From: a virus
DNA: 64,000 nt
Direction: 5' to 3' (one strand)
IMG/VR virus record: IMGVR_UViG_3300042891_000711
Span: 1-64,000 of that record
Positions 8,870 through 17,304 of this stretch are shown here, piece after piece. Position numbers and translations under genes: made by a program. How positions within the stretch are numbered: position 1 is the stretch's first letter; each line of letters opens with the position of its first letter. Under the pieces are notes generated by a model. That model ran no database searches, was not told where the DNA came from, and saw nothing but the letters and a program-made list of their open reading frames with translations.

Positions 8870-9622
8870 TTACTTAGTTCTAGGTCCTAATCCGGGTATC
8901 CAACCTAAACTAATATACTCGTTAAATAACTCAGGTGATATGTATTTTCTATCACATGTTTCCTTGTTATGTACCCAGCGTTTGCCAATAAGTGATTGTT
9001 TAATCTTTTCCGCTTTTTCGTCTGAGCAAGGTGGGCGAACATTCCACCCAGGAGTTCCTGCTCGTAGTTTGCGAGTAACAGATATTTTAGATACTTCTTC
9101 ATCTGTTCGAGCAATACCTTTATTCCAACTTGATTGCCCTTGCCTTGATAATGATAACTTTTCTCTCCATTCGAGAGTAAAATCTTCTGATGTGCGTCCT
9201 GTTTTTCTACCGTAGTTAGGATTGAGCGGACCTGTTAAAGTTTTAAGATATTCTGCTCGTTGTGATTTAAGTTTTTCGTATATAGTAGATGTCATTTTGT
9301 AGTCGTGTTTGCTGTTCTTACCTTTACAGCACATACGCCAAGCCGCGTGAAACATTTTAATTTGTGCCTGGCCTGTAGTCATTTTTGGTAGTAATAAATG
9401 ACAAACAAAGTGTTCTCGTGCTGTTAGGCTTACTAAGTTATCTTTAGAATTATTGCCACCTAAACTTTTTGGTATAATATGATGGCGTTCTATATATGTT
9501 TCTGGTGATAAAGTTCTTGACTTTGCGTTAGATACTATGTTAAAATAATACTTAGAATATTTATTTTGTAAATACATTTGCTGTAACTCCTTTTCAGTTA
9601 TAGAGTAGTTGGATATCCCCAT
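8870..9622 (-). CDS. HNH homing endonuclease with NUMOD-type region
   Basis: A 250-aa minus-strand protein. The HNH core is ERHHIIPKSLGGNNSKDNLV followed by SLTAREHFVCHLLL. C-terminal Gly/Arg/Lys-rich segments (GRKTGRTSEDF, LSRQGQSSWNKG, KQSLIGKRW) resemble NUMOD3 DNA-binding repeats of phage homing endonucleases. The start at 9622 avoids overlap with the exonuclease gene; longer forms would run into it. A GATAAATA motif (9640-9647, minus) precedes it. It is a free-standing mobile gene in T4-like genomes and no intron is seen. Confidence 0.85.
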   Translation of the reverse strand: MGISNYSITEKELQQMYLQNKYSKYYFNIVSNAKSRTLSPETYIERHHIIPKSLGGNNSKDNLVSLTAREHFVCHLLLPKMTTGQAQIKMFHAAWRMCCKGKNSKHDYKMTSTIYEKLKSQRAEYLKTLTGPLNPNYGRKTGRTSEDFTLEWREKLSLSRQGQSSWNKGIARTDEEVSKISVTRKLRAGTPGWNVRPPCSDEKAEKIKQSLIGKRWVHNKETCDRKYISPELFNEYISLGWIPGLGPRTK

Positions 9623-9639
9623 ATCGCGAACTACATTAT

Positions 9640-9647
9640 TATTTATC
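9640..9647 (-). promoter_or_regulatory. Late-promoter-like motif GATAAATA (minus)
   Basis: One mismatch from TATAAATA on the minus strand, 17 bases before the HNH gene start. It lies in the divergent gap to the plus-strand exonuclease. Confidence 0.4.
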
Positions 9648-9662
9648 TCATAAAGGAATAAA

Positions 9663-10202
9663 ATGAGTTTTTCGGTTATGCTTGATTTAGAAACACTAAG
9701 TACCCGCCCAGAAGCAACTATCTTAACATTTGGCGCTATTAAGTTTAGCCCATACAATCAAGAGCCTATGACAGATGGTATCTACTATCGTATTAATGTT
9801 GATGAACAAATTGAGTTAGGTAGCCATGTAGACGAAAACACTGTAGCATGGTGGGGCACCCAAGCAGAAGATGTGCGTGAAGAAGCACTTAGTCCTGAGA
9901 ACCGTATTAGCCTAGAAGAGTTCACACAAAACTTAAATCGTTTCCTAGTAGGTGCTGACAATATTTGGGCACAAGGTCCGGTGTTTGATATTGTTATTTT
10001 AGAAAACTTATACAGACGATTGGGCAAACCTTGTCCATGGCAGTTCTGGCAGATCCGTGATAGTCGTACTTTGTTAAGTAGTCTAGGTGACCCACGTGAA
10101 AAGAACAAAGCAGGCCTGCATAATGCATTAGAAGATGCAGTCAGTCAAGCGCAGGCAGTCCAGTACGTGTTTAAACAAGCCGGAATTACGGAGAAACGAT
10201 AG
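9663..10202 (+). CDS. dexA: DexA-like 3'-5' exonuclease (DEDD family)
   Basis: A 179-aa nuclease. ExoI motif: VMLDLETLSTRPEATILTFG (Asp-x-Glu). ExoII: GPVFDIVILENLYRR. ExoIII: HNALEDAVSQAQAVQYV, giving the His and the last Asp of the DEDDh type. WWGTQAEDVREEAL matches the family of phage T4 DexA and similar 3'-5' exonucleases. T4 DexA degrades DNA 3' to 5' and is dispensable. The next gene overlaps its stop. Confidence 0.85.
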   Translation: MSFSVMLDLETLSTRPEATILTFGAIKFSPYNQEPMTDGIYYRINVDEQIELGSHVDENTVAWWGTQAEDVREEALSPENRISLEEFTQNLNRFLVGADNIWAQGPVFDIVILENLYRRLGKPCPWQFWQIRDSRTLLSSLGDPREKNKAGLHNALEDAVSQAQAVQYVFKQAGITEKR

Positions 10203-10522
10203 TGGAAATTATATTTGGTAGAGAAAACGCAGAAAAACTGCGTGAAAAGTACACTGTATTAGATTTAGAAACAGTTGAGCGAGATGGTGCAAGTCTTGAA
10301 GTATTTTGCCTAATTCCTGCTGATAAAATTAGCCTAGGTGATTTGCCTACGCTAGAACAATACACTAATCTACATGCAGAATTTTTACAAGGTTATAAGA
10401 ATAAACACTACGACTACTGTCGTCAGTGCATCACTTACCTAATGGGTAAGTTCTCCGGTGAAGTTGATACATTCTATGAAGAAATACTACGTAGAATTGA
10501 TCTAGAAGACCCTCCAAAGTAA
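10202..10522 (+). CDS. Hypothetical protein, 106 aa
   Basis: Starts with GTG overlapping the stop of the exonuclease gene, so it is likely co-translated. The sequence is mostly helical and acidic with LVDLETV-like and HYDYCRQCITYLMGKF segments; two close cysteines lie at CRQC. I do not know the function. Gene order with dexA suggests a nucleic-acid role but this is only context. Confidence 0.7.
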   Translation: MEIIFGRENAEKLREKYTVLDLETVERDGASLEVFCLIPADKISLGDLPTLEQYTNLHAEFLQGYKNKHYDYCRQCITYLMGKFSGEVDTFYEEILRRIDLEDPPK

Positions 10523-10544
10523 TACTATAAGTTAATTATATCAG

Positions 10545-10576
10545 AGCCCCCGTTAAATAATAATAACCGGGGCTTT
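10545..10576 (+). terminator. Probable terminator before the curli locus
   Basis: AGCCCCCGTTA pairs with TAACCGGGGCT with one C-C mismatch around an A/T loop, followed by only TTT. It separates dexA's unit from csgF. The short T-run makes it weaker than the others in the window. The csgF start lies 4 bases after it, so the stem may also mask the start region. Confidence 0.5.
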
Positions 10577-10579
10577 CGC

Positions 10580-11077
10580 ATGAACAAACGTATGGTCTGC
10601 AATCTTTTATTGGTCGTCACGTTGACTGCTAGCGTTAATATTGCCAAGGCTGGCGAAATGGTGCACACATTCAGTAGCCCGGCATTCAGCGGACAGGGCT
10701 TTGGAATACATGCCCTTACGATTAAACAATTAGAAGATCAGGCCAAGGACAAGCGTGAATCTGCGGCAGAAGCTATACAGGCCAAAGCAGAATCTGCTGC
10801 ATTGAATACTCCGCAGGCTAGATTCATTGCTAACTTAGAATCAAGAATTTATAGTCAACTAGCAAAACAGCTAACTGACAGCATGTTTGGTGAAGGTGCT
10901 ACCTGTACTACAGCAGGAGTGGTATGCGGTAATATACCAAACCTGGGCGGTAACAGTATCGAGTGGAGTCTAGGCGCAGGTAGCGATAGTGGATTAATTA
11001 TTATTACTATACAGGATCTGGCTAATGTTGATAATGTAACAACAATGAAAGTGCCAGCAGGGACCTTTTACTTCTAA
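10580..11077 (+). CDS. csgF: Curli secretion accessory protein CsgF
   Basis: A 165-aa exported protein with signal peptide ending near NIAKA. The mature N-terminus GEMVHTFSSPAFSG follows the CsgF pattern G-x-M-x-x-x-F-x-x-P-x-F-x-G, which in Escherichia coli inserts into the CsgG barrel and narrows the pore. The C-terminal part (ARFIANLESRIYSQLAKQL, and SGLIIITIQDL) also fits CsgF. It is longer than the 138-aa bacterial protein through a charged Ala-rich linker at about 50-75 and a Cys-pair loop at about 110-118. It overlaps csgG by the TAATG arrangement. Confidence 0.88.
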   Translation: MNKRMVCNLLLVVTLTASVNIAKAGEMVHTFSSPAFSGQGFGIHALTIKQLEDQAKDKRESAAEAIQAKAESAALNTPQARFIANLESRIYSQLAKQLTDSMFGEGATCTTAGVVCGNIPNLGGNSIEWSLGAGSDSGLIIITIQDLANVDNVTTMKVPAGTFYF

Positions 11078-11943
11078 TGAAAAAGTTATTAATTCTTTTA
11101 TTAGCAGTAACATTAGGCGGATGTGCCACGGGTAGTGTGATTCGTGAAAAAGTCACAGGTGAACAATTTGATAAACCTGAAGTAGTACGTGAAACATACT
11201 TTACTAAACCGGAGAATAGAGTATTGCCTCCAGCAGGCGGTCCTGTTCCTATAGCAGTGTATAGTTTCTTAGATAAAACAGGACAACGTAAGAATATACC
11301 TAACGTGGCTAGTTTTAGTACAGCAGTATCGCAGGGTGCAGAAGCATACTTAATCGGCGCCTTACAAGATGTAGGCGACCAACGTTGGTTTACTGTGTTA
11401 GAACGTGTAGGGTTAGACAACTTGATTAAAGAACGTCAGATGATTCGTCAGATGCGTGAACAATATCAAGGTAGAGAAGCCAAGTCATTACCACCAATGA
11501 TGTTTGCTGGTGTTATTGTTGAGGGAAGTGTAACAGGCTACGATAGTAACCTGCTTACAGGTGGTAGTGGTATGCGTATTTTGGGTATAGGAGCTCAAAC
11601 ACAATACCAAAGTGACACGGTTACAGTTACTCTAAGAACAGTAAGCGTTAATACAGGTGAAGTATTAACAACTGTAACAGTTACTAAAACAGTATTAAGC
11701 TACATGGATAAATTTGGTATATTAAAGTTTGTTGAAGAAGGCACAAAAGCCATTGAAGCTGAATCTGGTATGAGTATTAACGAAAGTGTCAATAAGGCAA
11801 CTAATCTAGCAGTCAAAGCAGCTGTGGTTGCTACTATTCGAGAAGGAGTTCGAAAAGGGCATTGGGCATTTAAGGAAGAGCCTAAGCCTGTAGTACAAAC
11901 AGATGGTATAACATATCCGCTGTTAGAAACAAAAAAACAATAA
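11077..11943 (+). CDS. csgG: Curli secretion channel lipoprotein CsgG
   Basis: A 288-aa lipoprotein with lipobox LGGC at residues 13-16. The body follows CsgG: PVPIAVYSFLDKTGQRK, then WFTVLERVGLDNLIKERQMI, IVEGSVTGYDSN, DTVTVTLRTVSVNTGEVL, and the C-terminal helix region. CsgG forms a nonameric outer-membrane channel that exports curli subunits. The barrel strand segments around 130-150 and 180-200 are intact and the length matches bacterial CsgG (277 aa), so it is likely functional. It lies between csgF and curlin-repeat genes; csgE is not visible. Confidence 0.95.
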   Translation: MKKLLILLLAVTLGGCATGSVIREKVTGEQFDKPEVVRETYFTKPENRVLPPAGGPVPIAVYSFLDKTGQRKNIPNVASFSTAVSQGAEAYLIGALQDVGDQRWFTVLERVGLDNLIKERQMIRQMREQYQGREAKSLPPMMFAGVIVEGSVTGYDSNLLTGGSGMRILGIGAQTQYQSDTVTVTLRTVSVNTGEVLTTVTVTKTVLSYMDKFGILKFVEEGTKAIEAESGMSINESVNKATNLAVKAAVVATIREGVRKGHWAFKEEPKPVVQTDGITYPLLETKKQ

Positions 11944-11973
11944 TAGGATTTTAAAAATCCAAGGAGCATGACA

Positions 11974-12759
11974 ATGAAATATAATTTAAAAGCAACGGTA
12001 AGTATGATGTTTTTAGCTTTGTCAACGTCGGTAATAGCCGCAGGTCCAACAGGCCCTAACCGTGTTTACATTGAACAATTGGGTAACACCAATAATGTTA
12101 CAATTGAACAGGTTGGCGGAACTAACGATGTTGGTGGTACTGCTGGTAGTGTAGCAGTTGACGCAACAGGTCTAAGTACACTAACAGTAACAGCACCAAG
12201 TACTAGTAACTATGCTACAATCAACGGTAGCAATAATGGTGTTACTATAACGCAAACTGGTGATGATAACCAAGCGCAGTATAATATTAAAGGTGGTACT
12301 AACACCTATACAAGTACTGTAACTGGTAGCGGCAATCAAAATAAACTTACTATTGGTAACACCAACACTAACGGTATGCGTAATACTGTTACTGAGTCAG
12401 TTACAGGTAGTACTAATATGTTGATTACTAATATTGTTGGCAGTGATAATGCGTTATCAACTACTATTGGCGGCGATAATAACCAATTAACCATTGGTGT
12501 AACTACTAGCAATGCCGATATTACTAACACTATTAGTGGTAGCAACAATATATTTAATATACAACAAATTGATGCTGCAGGCAGTGCTGGTCATAGTTTA
12601 ATTACATCAACTACAGGTGACTACAACAGTATTACCACACAGCAACAAGGTACAAATGATACTACATTGAACATTAGTACAACTGGTGATCATAATACGA
12701 TTACAGTACGTTCAAGCAGCGGTGCTATAGTAAGCCCAGTATCAGCAATAGTGAGATAG
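11974..12759 (+). CDS. Curlin-repeat protein (CsgA/CsgB-like)
   Basis: A 261-aa secreted protein. Signal peptide ends near SVIAA. The mature part holds degenerate curlin repeats of about 20-25 residues with Gln-x-Gly-x-x-Asn spacing, for example VYIEQLGNTNNVTIEQVGG, GVTITQTGDDNQAQYN, NIFNIQQID and ITTQQQG. Ser/Thr/Asn/Gly-rich composition is typical of CsgA-type amyloid subunits, though it is larger and less regular than the 151-aa CsgA. The start at 11974 was chosen because AAGGAG is 7 bases before it. It follows csgG by 30 bases and is the likely CsgG substrate. Confidence 0.82.
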   Translation: MKYNLKATVSMMFLALSTSVIAAGPTGPNRVYIEQLGNTNNVTIEQVGGTNDVGGTAGSVAVDATGLSTLTVTAPSTSNYATINGSNNGVTITQTGDDNQAQYNIKGGTNTYTSTVTGSGNQNKLTIGNTNTNGMRNTVTESVTGSTNMLITNIVGSDNALSTTIGGDNNQLTIGVTTSNADITNTISGSNNIFNIQQIDAAGSAGHSLITSTTGDYNSITTQQQGTNDTTLNISTTGDHNTITVRSSSGAIVSPVSAIVR

Positions 12760-12762
12760 TCA

Positions 12763-13854
12763 ATGAAACTATTGCTTGCCGTGGTATGCTTATTAGCATA
12801 TACCAACAGTTGGGCGGGCATTGGAACTGTAAGCGATACTAAAGGTACCGCTTGTTCAATAGAGCGTGCTAAACAGACCCTGCCTGGCAACAAAGGTGCC
12901 TCCATAGAAAGTATGGATACCTATGTTACAGGCGGCTGTGTTAGCAACATTACATTTAAAGATGACACCAAAGTAAAAATAACAGAAAACAGTCGACTAA
13001 TGATAGACGACTTTGTCTTCGATCCTAAAAAATCTGACGCAGGCAAACTAGCACTTAAAGTAGGCATGGGCACAGTGCGCTATGCCAGCGGTCAAATTGC
13101 TAAGAATAATCCACAACGAGTAGACATTAAAACTCCCACAGCCAGTATTGCTGTTCGTGGTACAGACTTTAACATGACTGTAGACGAAGCCGGTCAGAGT
13201 TTGGTAATTCTTGTGCCTAGTTGTAAAGACGGTGAAAAGATCAAAGAATATGAACTAGAAGAAAACTTATGTAAAGTGGGTAAGATTGAAGTTAGTACAC
13301 TGGCTGGTATAGTTACGTTAGATAAAGCATTTGAAGGTACCTATGTTACATCGGCTAACATGATGCCTAGTCCTCCAGCTATTATTAACACAATTGAAAG
13401 TAAGATTGGTAACAGTCTTATTATCACCCGCCCACCTGAAATTGTCAAGGCTAGTAAAGAAGCAGGTAAAAGCAAACGTGATCTAGAACAAGAAGAATTA
13501 GAAGCTATCCAAGCAAGTCAACTTGCTCAACGTATAGCCAAAGAAGGCGAAGCTAAAGCTACGGTAATGCCTTACAGTTTTGACAGTGGTAAATCAGGAT
13601 GTAATCCATCAATTAACGTCTGCGTCAAGTGGGAAAATCCTGATGGCGACAGTCTACAGGCCAAAGGTCGAGGAATAGCGTTTCGTCAAAGTGAAGATCA
13701 CTATGCGGAAGTTAAAACACAGGGCTACGAAAGTAATACGTCGATTGAAATAACACATGATGATAATATTGCTTCAGCTACAATTGGCTCAGGCGATCCA
13801 GGTGGTAATGTAGTACGTATCAAACAGAATTCTGGAGTGTTAAGACGACAATGA
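12763..13854 (+). CDS. FecR-domain periplasmic protein
   Basis: A 363-aa exported protein. Signal peptide ends near NSWA. Residues about 20-135 form a FecR-like beta domain: GGCVSNITFKDDTKVKITEN, LKVGMGTVRYASGQI, and the signature VDIKTPTASIAVRGTDF. A second segment (STLAGIVTLDKAFEGTYV) may be another sheet; a charged coiled-coil part (about 225-265) follows. It is not the anti-sigma type FecR because no N-terminal cytoplasmic domain or inner-membrane helix is present. In the curli locus it may scaffold or sense exported subunits. In some bacteria FecR-domain proteins are encoded beside CHASE2 cyclases, and one is encoded at 21801. Confidence 0.8.
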   Translation: MKLLLAVVCLLAYTNSWAGIGTVSDTKGTACSIERAKQTLPGNKGASIESMDTYVTGGCVSNITFKDDTKVKITENSRLMIDDFVFDPKKSDAGKLALKVGMGTVRYASGQIAKNNPQRVDIKTPTASIAVRGTDFNMTVDEAGQSLVILVPSCKDGEKIKEYELEENLCKVGKIEVSTLAGIVTLDKAFEGTYVTSANMMPSPPAIINTIESKIGNSLIITRPPEIVKASKEAGKSKRDLEQEELEAIQASQLAQRIAKEGEAKATVMPYSFDSGKSGCNPSINVCVKWENPDGDSLQAKGRGIAFRQSEDHYAEVKTQGYESNTSIEITHDDNIASATIGSGDPGGNVVRIKQNSGVLRRQ

Positions 13855-14987
13855 AACGACTCCTTTTAATCTTATTGTTAGTTTGTTCCGATACCCGGGC
13901 AGCAGGAATTACGGGTCTTAATTATCAAAATTATGCCGCAGGCGGTGCGCAACCCTCGTATACTCAAGATGCCAACGGTAACATCACCAATCGCACACTA
14001 TTAAGTACTGGAACTGTAAACACAGTAGGATTAACCACTAGTAGTGGGGCAGGCTTGCCTACTCGCAGTGATGGCTTTATTGTTCGTTTCTATGGTTACA
14101 TTAATATCGCAACAGCAGGCACCTACTACTTTGGCGGACAAGCCGACGACGGTATACGTATTAAAGTTGATGGTGTTTCTGTAGTCGACAGTTGGATTGA
14201 AAGTGGCGGAGCATTTAGACAAAGTAGTTCTATTACATTAGCCGCAGGTGTTGTTGCTGTGGAAGTGATGTTTTACGAGAACGGTGGCGGACAAATGGTT
14301 AACTTTCAGTGGTACACTCCGGGAGCAACAGCATGGGCTATGGTACCCACAGCGTCAACAGCCACCGATAATACCTATTGGGCGCCTGCAGCTCCTGCAC
14401 TATGCTGTGGGGGTAGTTCGTCAAGTTTTAATGCTAGTCCATCTAATGTAACAAAAGTACAGTCATACGCCACAAGGAATACCAATGACAGTCAAGTCTA
14501 CATAGACCAAATTGGTAATGACAATGAGATTACAGTTGATCAAACGGGTACTAAAAATAACTACACAGAATACAATGGTGGTGGTAGTTTCAATACCGTT
14601 AATATCTCACAAACTGGTAATAGTTCAACAACAGCAAACTATGTAGAACTAAATGTCAACGGTGATAGTAATACAGTAAATCTAACACAGCAGAGTACAG
14701 GCGGTGCTAAAGGTATCTACGCTACAGTTAACGATGACAATAATAATGTCACAGTCTTACAAAAAGACAGTGGTAATGCTTACTTAAACTTAAACTTGAG
14801 TGGTGGTAATAAGACAGTGGACATAACTCAACAGGGCAGTGCTAATCACATGGCCGACATTACATTAAGCGGTGCTGGTGCTAGAAGTTTAAACTTAAAT
14901 CAGCAAGGTGCAGTACAACAATTTTATAGTATCAATAGTAGTTGTGCTAGTAGTTGTCAAGCTATAACAGTAATACAGGGGCAATAA
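13851..14987 (+). CDS. PA14-domain and curlin-repeat fusion protein
   Basis: A 378-aa secreted protein with signal peptide ending at TRAA. Residues about 50-170 form a PA14 domain (GFIVRFYGYINIATAGTYYF, then DDGIRIKVDG and MFYENGGGQMVNFQW) with the expected Asp-Asp glycan-binding loop. A CCGG linker follows, then at about 205-378 a curlin-repeat block: VYIDQIGNDNEITVDQTG, NTVNISQTG, NTVNLTQQS, NVTVLQKDS, KTVDITQQG. It ends with a paired-Cys stretch. The design suggests an amyloid-forming fibre part carrying a sugar-binding head. Its ATG overlaps the previous stop. Confidence 0.82.
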   Translation: MKRLLLILLLVCSDTRAAGITGLNYQNYAAGGAQPSYTQDANGNITNRTLLSTGTVNTVGLTTSSGAGLPTRSDGFIVRFYGYINIATAGTYYFGGQADDGIRIKVDGVSVVDSWIESGGAFRQSSSITLAAGVVAVEVMFYENGGGQMVNFQWYTPGATAWAMVPTASTATDNTYWAPAAPALCCGGSSSSFNASPSNVTKVQSYATRNTNDSQVYIDQIGNDNEITVDQTGTKNNYTEYNGGGSFNTVNISQTGNSSTTANYVELNVNGDSNTVNLTQQSTGGAKGIYATVNDDNNNVTVLQKDSGNAYLNLNLSGGNKTVDITQQGSANHMADITLSGAGARSLNLNQQGAVQQFYSINSSCASSCQAITVIQGQ

Positions 14988-15056
14988 CAGCACTTAACTT
15001 AGCAATTATTAAGTTTAAATATTAAAAACGACATTAAGATCGTAAGGAGCAAGTCT

Positions 15057-17105
15057 ATGAAGAAAATAACATTAGCATTGATGCTAGCGGGTGTATTTGG
15101 TTTGAATCAAGCAATGGCCGCAAATGCAATCATCGAAAATGAATACGTAAGAGCAGGTGTAAACGAAAGTACAGGTACACTAGGATCTGGTGGTGGCACA
15201 CGTCCGGGTCTACAGTATGACAATACAGGTACAAGTACTTGGCCCGGCAACAGTAGCCAAGGCGACTATCTAACACCGGGTAGCCCATTTGAAGGTTACA
15301 CAGTTAGATTAGAAGAAGCTGATGGTACACTAATCCGTTCATATACAAATAACAATACCGGTGGTGCACAAATTTCCGGCGGTGCTTGGGTAACTACTCC
15401 AACTGCTGACAGTGCTGTATGGGCTGCAACTACCAGTGACTTTGGTATTCAAAATACCTACAGCTTACCGGCTGGTCAAAAGTATATTGAAATTGACACA
15501 CAGATTACAGCAAGTATAGCTATACCTAAACTATGGTTTGGCCGCTTTATTGATCCTGATGCTATGCCTATGCCAGGTGATACGAGTGCTACAGACAATG
15601 CACGTGGCTACGGTGCAATTCCAACTACAAACGTAGTGTTTAGCGAAGCAACAGTAAGCCGTTACGCATTAGGTTTATACTCATCAGCAACTAACGTGGG
15701 TACAGGTATTAGCCCTATGTGGACAACTAATCCTAAGGACTACTACACAAACGTTGGCGGATACAATGTAGGTAACGGAGATCATACAATTGGTTTAGGT
15801 TTCTTAATGAGTGGCGTAAGTGCAGGTGACATTGTACACTTTAACTATGCTTATATCTTTGGACCAAGCGCATTTGGTGCGGCTACTTCGGCAGTTAGTG
15901 GTGGCGCTGGTGGTGGTACTCCTGGCACTGTTCCTGGAGGCGGCACGCTAGTTGACGTAGGTTCAGCAACAGATGCAGCGTCGGGTACACCAACACCTCC
16001 TCCTGCTCCAACAGTAACAGGCACAAGCACATCAACTATTACTATTAGCGATGTTACTGCGATAAGTGCAACATTACCAGTTATTACAGCGAGCCTAGCA
16101 CACCATGATGCTACAGAAGCCGCAGGTGTACAAACAATTGCACGTGAAACAACTACTAACGTAACAACTCCAATGGAACGTACATTAGTAACTAAAGTAC
16201 GTACAACCAGCACATGGAGTGATAGTACAACCACATTCGTTGATGCGGCTCCTGTGACTGATGTTACAGTATCGAACAGCGTAGCAACTTCAGTAGCTAA
16301 TGCTAGCTTCGGTGGTCGTGTTGATCAATACACACAATTAGCAGAACTAAACACAGGTATCAATCGTGGCTTAAACTCACAACTATTCCGTAAAGATATG
16401 GTTGATGGAAAGGGTTACAGAATGTACATGGGTGTTGCACATTTAGACAGCGGCGCAGGTAACGGCTATGATGCTAAGTCAGATAAATTTAACATTGGCG
16501 TTGAAAAAGATGTTAAAGCCTACTGGACGTTAGGTGCTCAATATACCAATGTTAATACATCATTAACAGGTGTTGACAGTGCCACTAAACAAAACAAAAA
16601 TCACTTGGGTGCTTATAGTATCTTAACTAAAAATAATTGGATCTTAAAAACAGATTTGGGTCTAGCTGATAACAGTCTTAAATCAAATCGCAACGTAGCG
16701 GGTTTATTCTACAATGCCAGCAGTACTGATGGAAACGATTGGTGGTTAAGTAACCGTGTTTATACTCCTAGCTTAAACGGCTTCCGCCCATACGCAGGTT
16801 ATACATATGGTAAAGATAAACGTGATGCTTACACTGAAACAGGTAGTATACAAAGTGCTAGAACTGTGGCCAGTGTAACTGACACCAATGACTACAGCGA
16901 AATTGGTGTGCGCTATGATAAGACCATTAATAAACTAATATTGTCGGGCGAAGCAGGTGTTTCTAGTGATAGCTACAAAGATATTAAAGGTGAAGTAAGT
17001 TATCTAGTTAATGCACGTAGCAGAATTAGCATAACAGCAAGTAGACAGGAACATAAGGACTTGTCAACTAACCAAATTGGTTTGCAAGGTAAGATAGATT
17101 TTTAA
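15057..17105 (+). CDS. Outer-membrane beta-barrel protein with N-terminal passenger
   Basis: A 682-aa exported protein. Signal peptide ends near AMAA. Residues about 25-280 form a soluble beta-rich region, 280-330 a Gly/Pro/Thr-rich linker, 330-420 a Thr/Ser/Val-rich segment, and about 430-682 alternating amphipathic strands typical of an outer-membrane barrel, ending in KIDF with the terminal Phe needed for BAM recognition. The order passenger, linker, barrel resembles autotransporters, though I see no classical passenger helix. AAGGAG is at good distance. It closes the curli locus before a strong terminator. Confidence 0.75.
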   Translation: MKKITLALMLAGVFGLNQAMAANAIIENEYVRAGVNESTGTLGSGGGTRPGLQYDNTGTSTWPGNSSQGDYLTPGSPFEGYTVRLEEADGTLIRSYTNNNTGGAQISGGAWVTTPTADSAVWAATTSDFGIQNTYSLPAGQKYIEIDTQITASIAIPKLWFGRFIDPDAMPMPGDTSATDNARGYGAIPTTNVVFSEATVSRYALGLYSSATNVGTGISPMWTTNPKDYYTNVGGYNVGNGDHTIGLGFLMSGVSAGDIVHFNYAYIFGPSAFGAATSAVSGGAGGGTPGTVPGGGTLVDVGSATDAASGTPTPPPAPTVTGTSTSTITISDVTAISATLPVITASLAHHDATEAAGVQTIARETTTNVTTPMERTLVTKVRTTSTWSDSTTTFVDAAPVTDVTVSNSVATSVANASFGGRVDQYTQLAELNTGINRGLNSQLFRKDMVDGKGYRMYMGVAHLDSGAGNGYDAKSDKFNIGVEKDVKAYWTLGAQYTNVNTSLTGVDSATKQNKNHLGAYSILTKNNWILKTDLGLADNSLKSNRNVAGLFYNASSTDGNDWWLSNRVYTPSLNGFRPYAGYTYGKDKRDAYTETGSIQSARTVASVTDTNDYSEIGVRYDKTINKLILSGEAGVSSDSYKDIKGEVSYLVNARSRISITASRQEHKDLSTNQIGLQGKIDF

Positions 17106-17131
17106 TAAATTGCCCCGAAAGGGGCTTTTTA
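17100..17131 (+). repeat. Copy 1 of a 32-bp duplicated gene end and terminator
   Basis: Identical to 19488-19519, covering the last coding bases, TAATAAATTG and the GCCCC-GAAA-GGGGC terminator. Both copies follow genes for outer-membrane barrel proteins. The duplication may reflect joint acquisition or recombination. Confidence 0.85.
17112..17130 (+). terminator. Rho-independent terminator
   Basis: GCCCC-GAAA-GGGGC stem-loop followed by TTTTT. It ends the curli-type operon. The same 32-base block occurs after the porin gene at 19488-19519. Confidence 0.9.
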
Positions 17132-17136
17132 ATAAC

Positions 17137-17144
17137 TATAAATA
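17137..17144 (+). promoter_or_regulatory. T4-type late promoter motif TATAAATA
   Basis: Exact motif just after a terminator and 5 bases before the ATG of a 32-codon membrane peptide. Confidence 0.5.
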
Positions 17145-17149
17145 CTATT

Positions 17150-17248
17150 ATGTATACATGGCGCGAACGTATTATTTTCTTTGAAATTGTCCTTTTCTTC
17201 ACCCTTGTGTTTTCTATCCCCTACATAGAACAACTAATCCAACTGTAA
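17150..17248 (+). CDS. Possible 32-aa membrane peptide
   Basis: Short reading frame starting MYTWRERIIFFEIV with one hydrophobic helix (IIFFEIVLFFTLVFSI) and a positive N-terminus. It lies between a late promoter motif and the Pho-box region. No ribosome binding site is visible, so the start, and even expression, are uncertain. Confidence 0.4.
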   Translation: MYTWRERIIFFEIVLFFTLVFSIPYIEQLIQL

Positions 17249-17298
17249 CAAAAATTTAATCTGTTTGTAACGCTACTGTAATCTTTGTGTGTTTAAAT
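17243..17298 (+). promoter_or_regulatory. Pho-box array and promoter of the phosphate operon
   Basis: Two 7-base half-sites TTGTAAC (17265-17271) and CTGTAAT (17276-17282) separated by the 4-base GCTA match the architecture of the PhoB box (CTGTNAT-N4-CTGTNAT). A further CTGTAAC at 17243-17249 is in 11-base phase, 22 bases upstream. A -10-like TTAAAT lies at 17293-17298, about 10 bases after the box, the spacing used by PhoB-activated promoters. Host PhoB would switch on the two genes below under phosphate limitation. The transcript would start near the ATG at 17305, meaning a leaderless mRNA, in line with the lack of a ribosome site. Confidence 0.7.
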
Positions 17299-17304
17299 AT
17301 AATT

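Noticed and set aside
10545-10576. A late promoter (TTAAATAATAATAA) inside the stem before csgF
   Set aside because: It does not match TATAAATA well and is better seen as the loop of a terminator-like stem.
12763-13854. A FecR anti-sigma signalling system
   Set aside because: The protein has a signal peptide and no cytoplasmic anti-sigma part, and no ECF sigma factor gene lies nearby.
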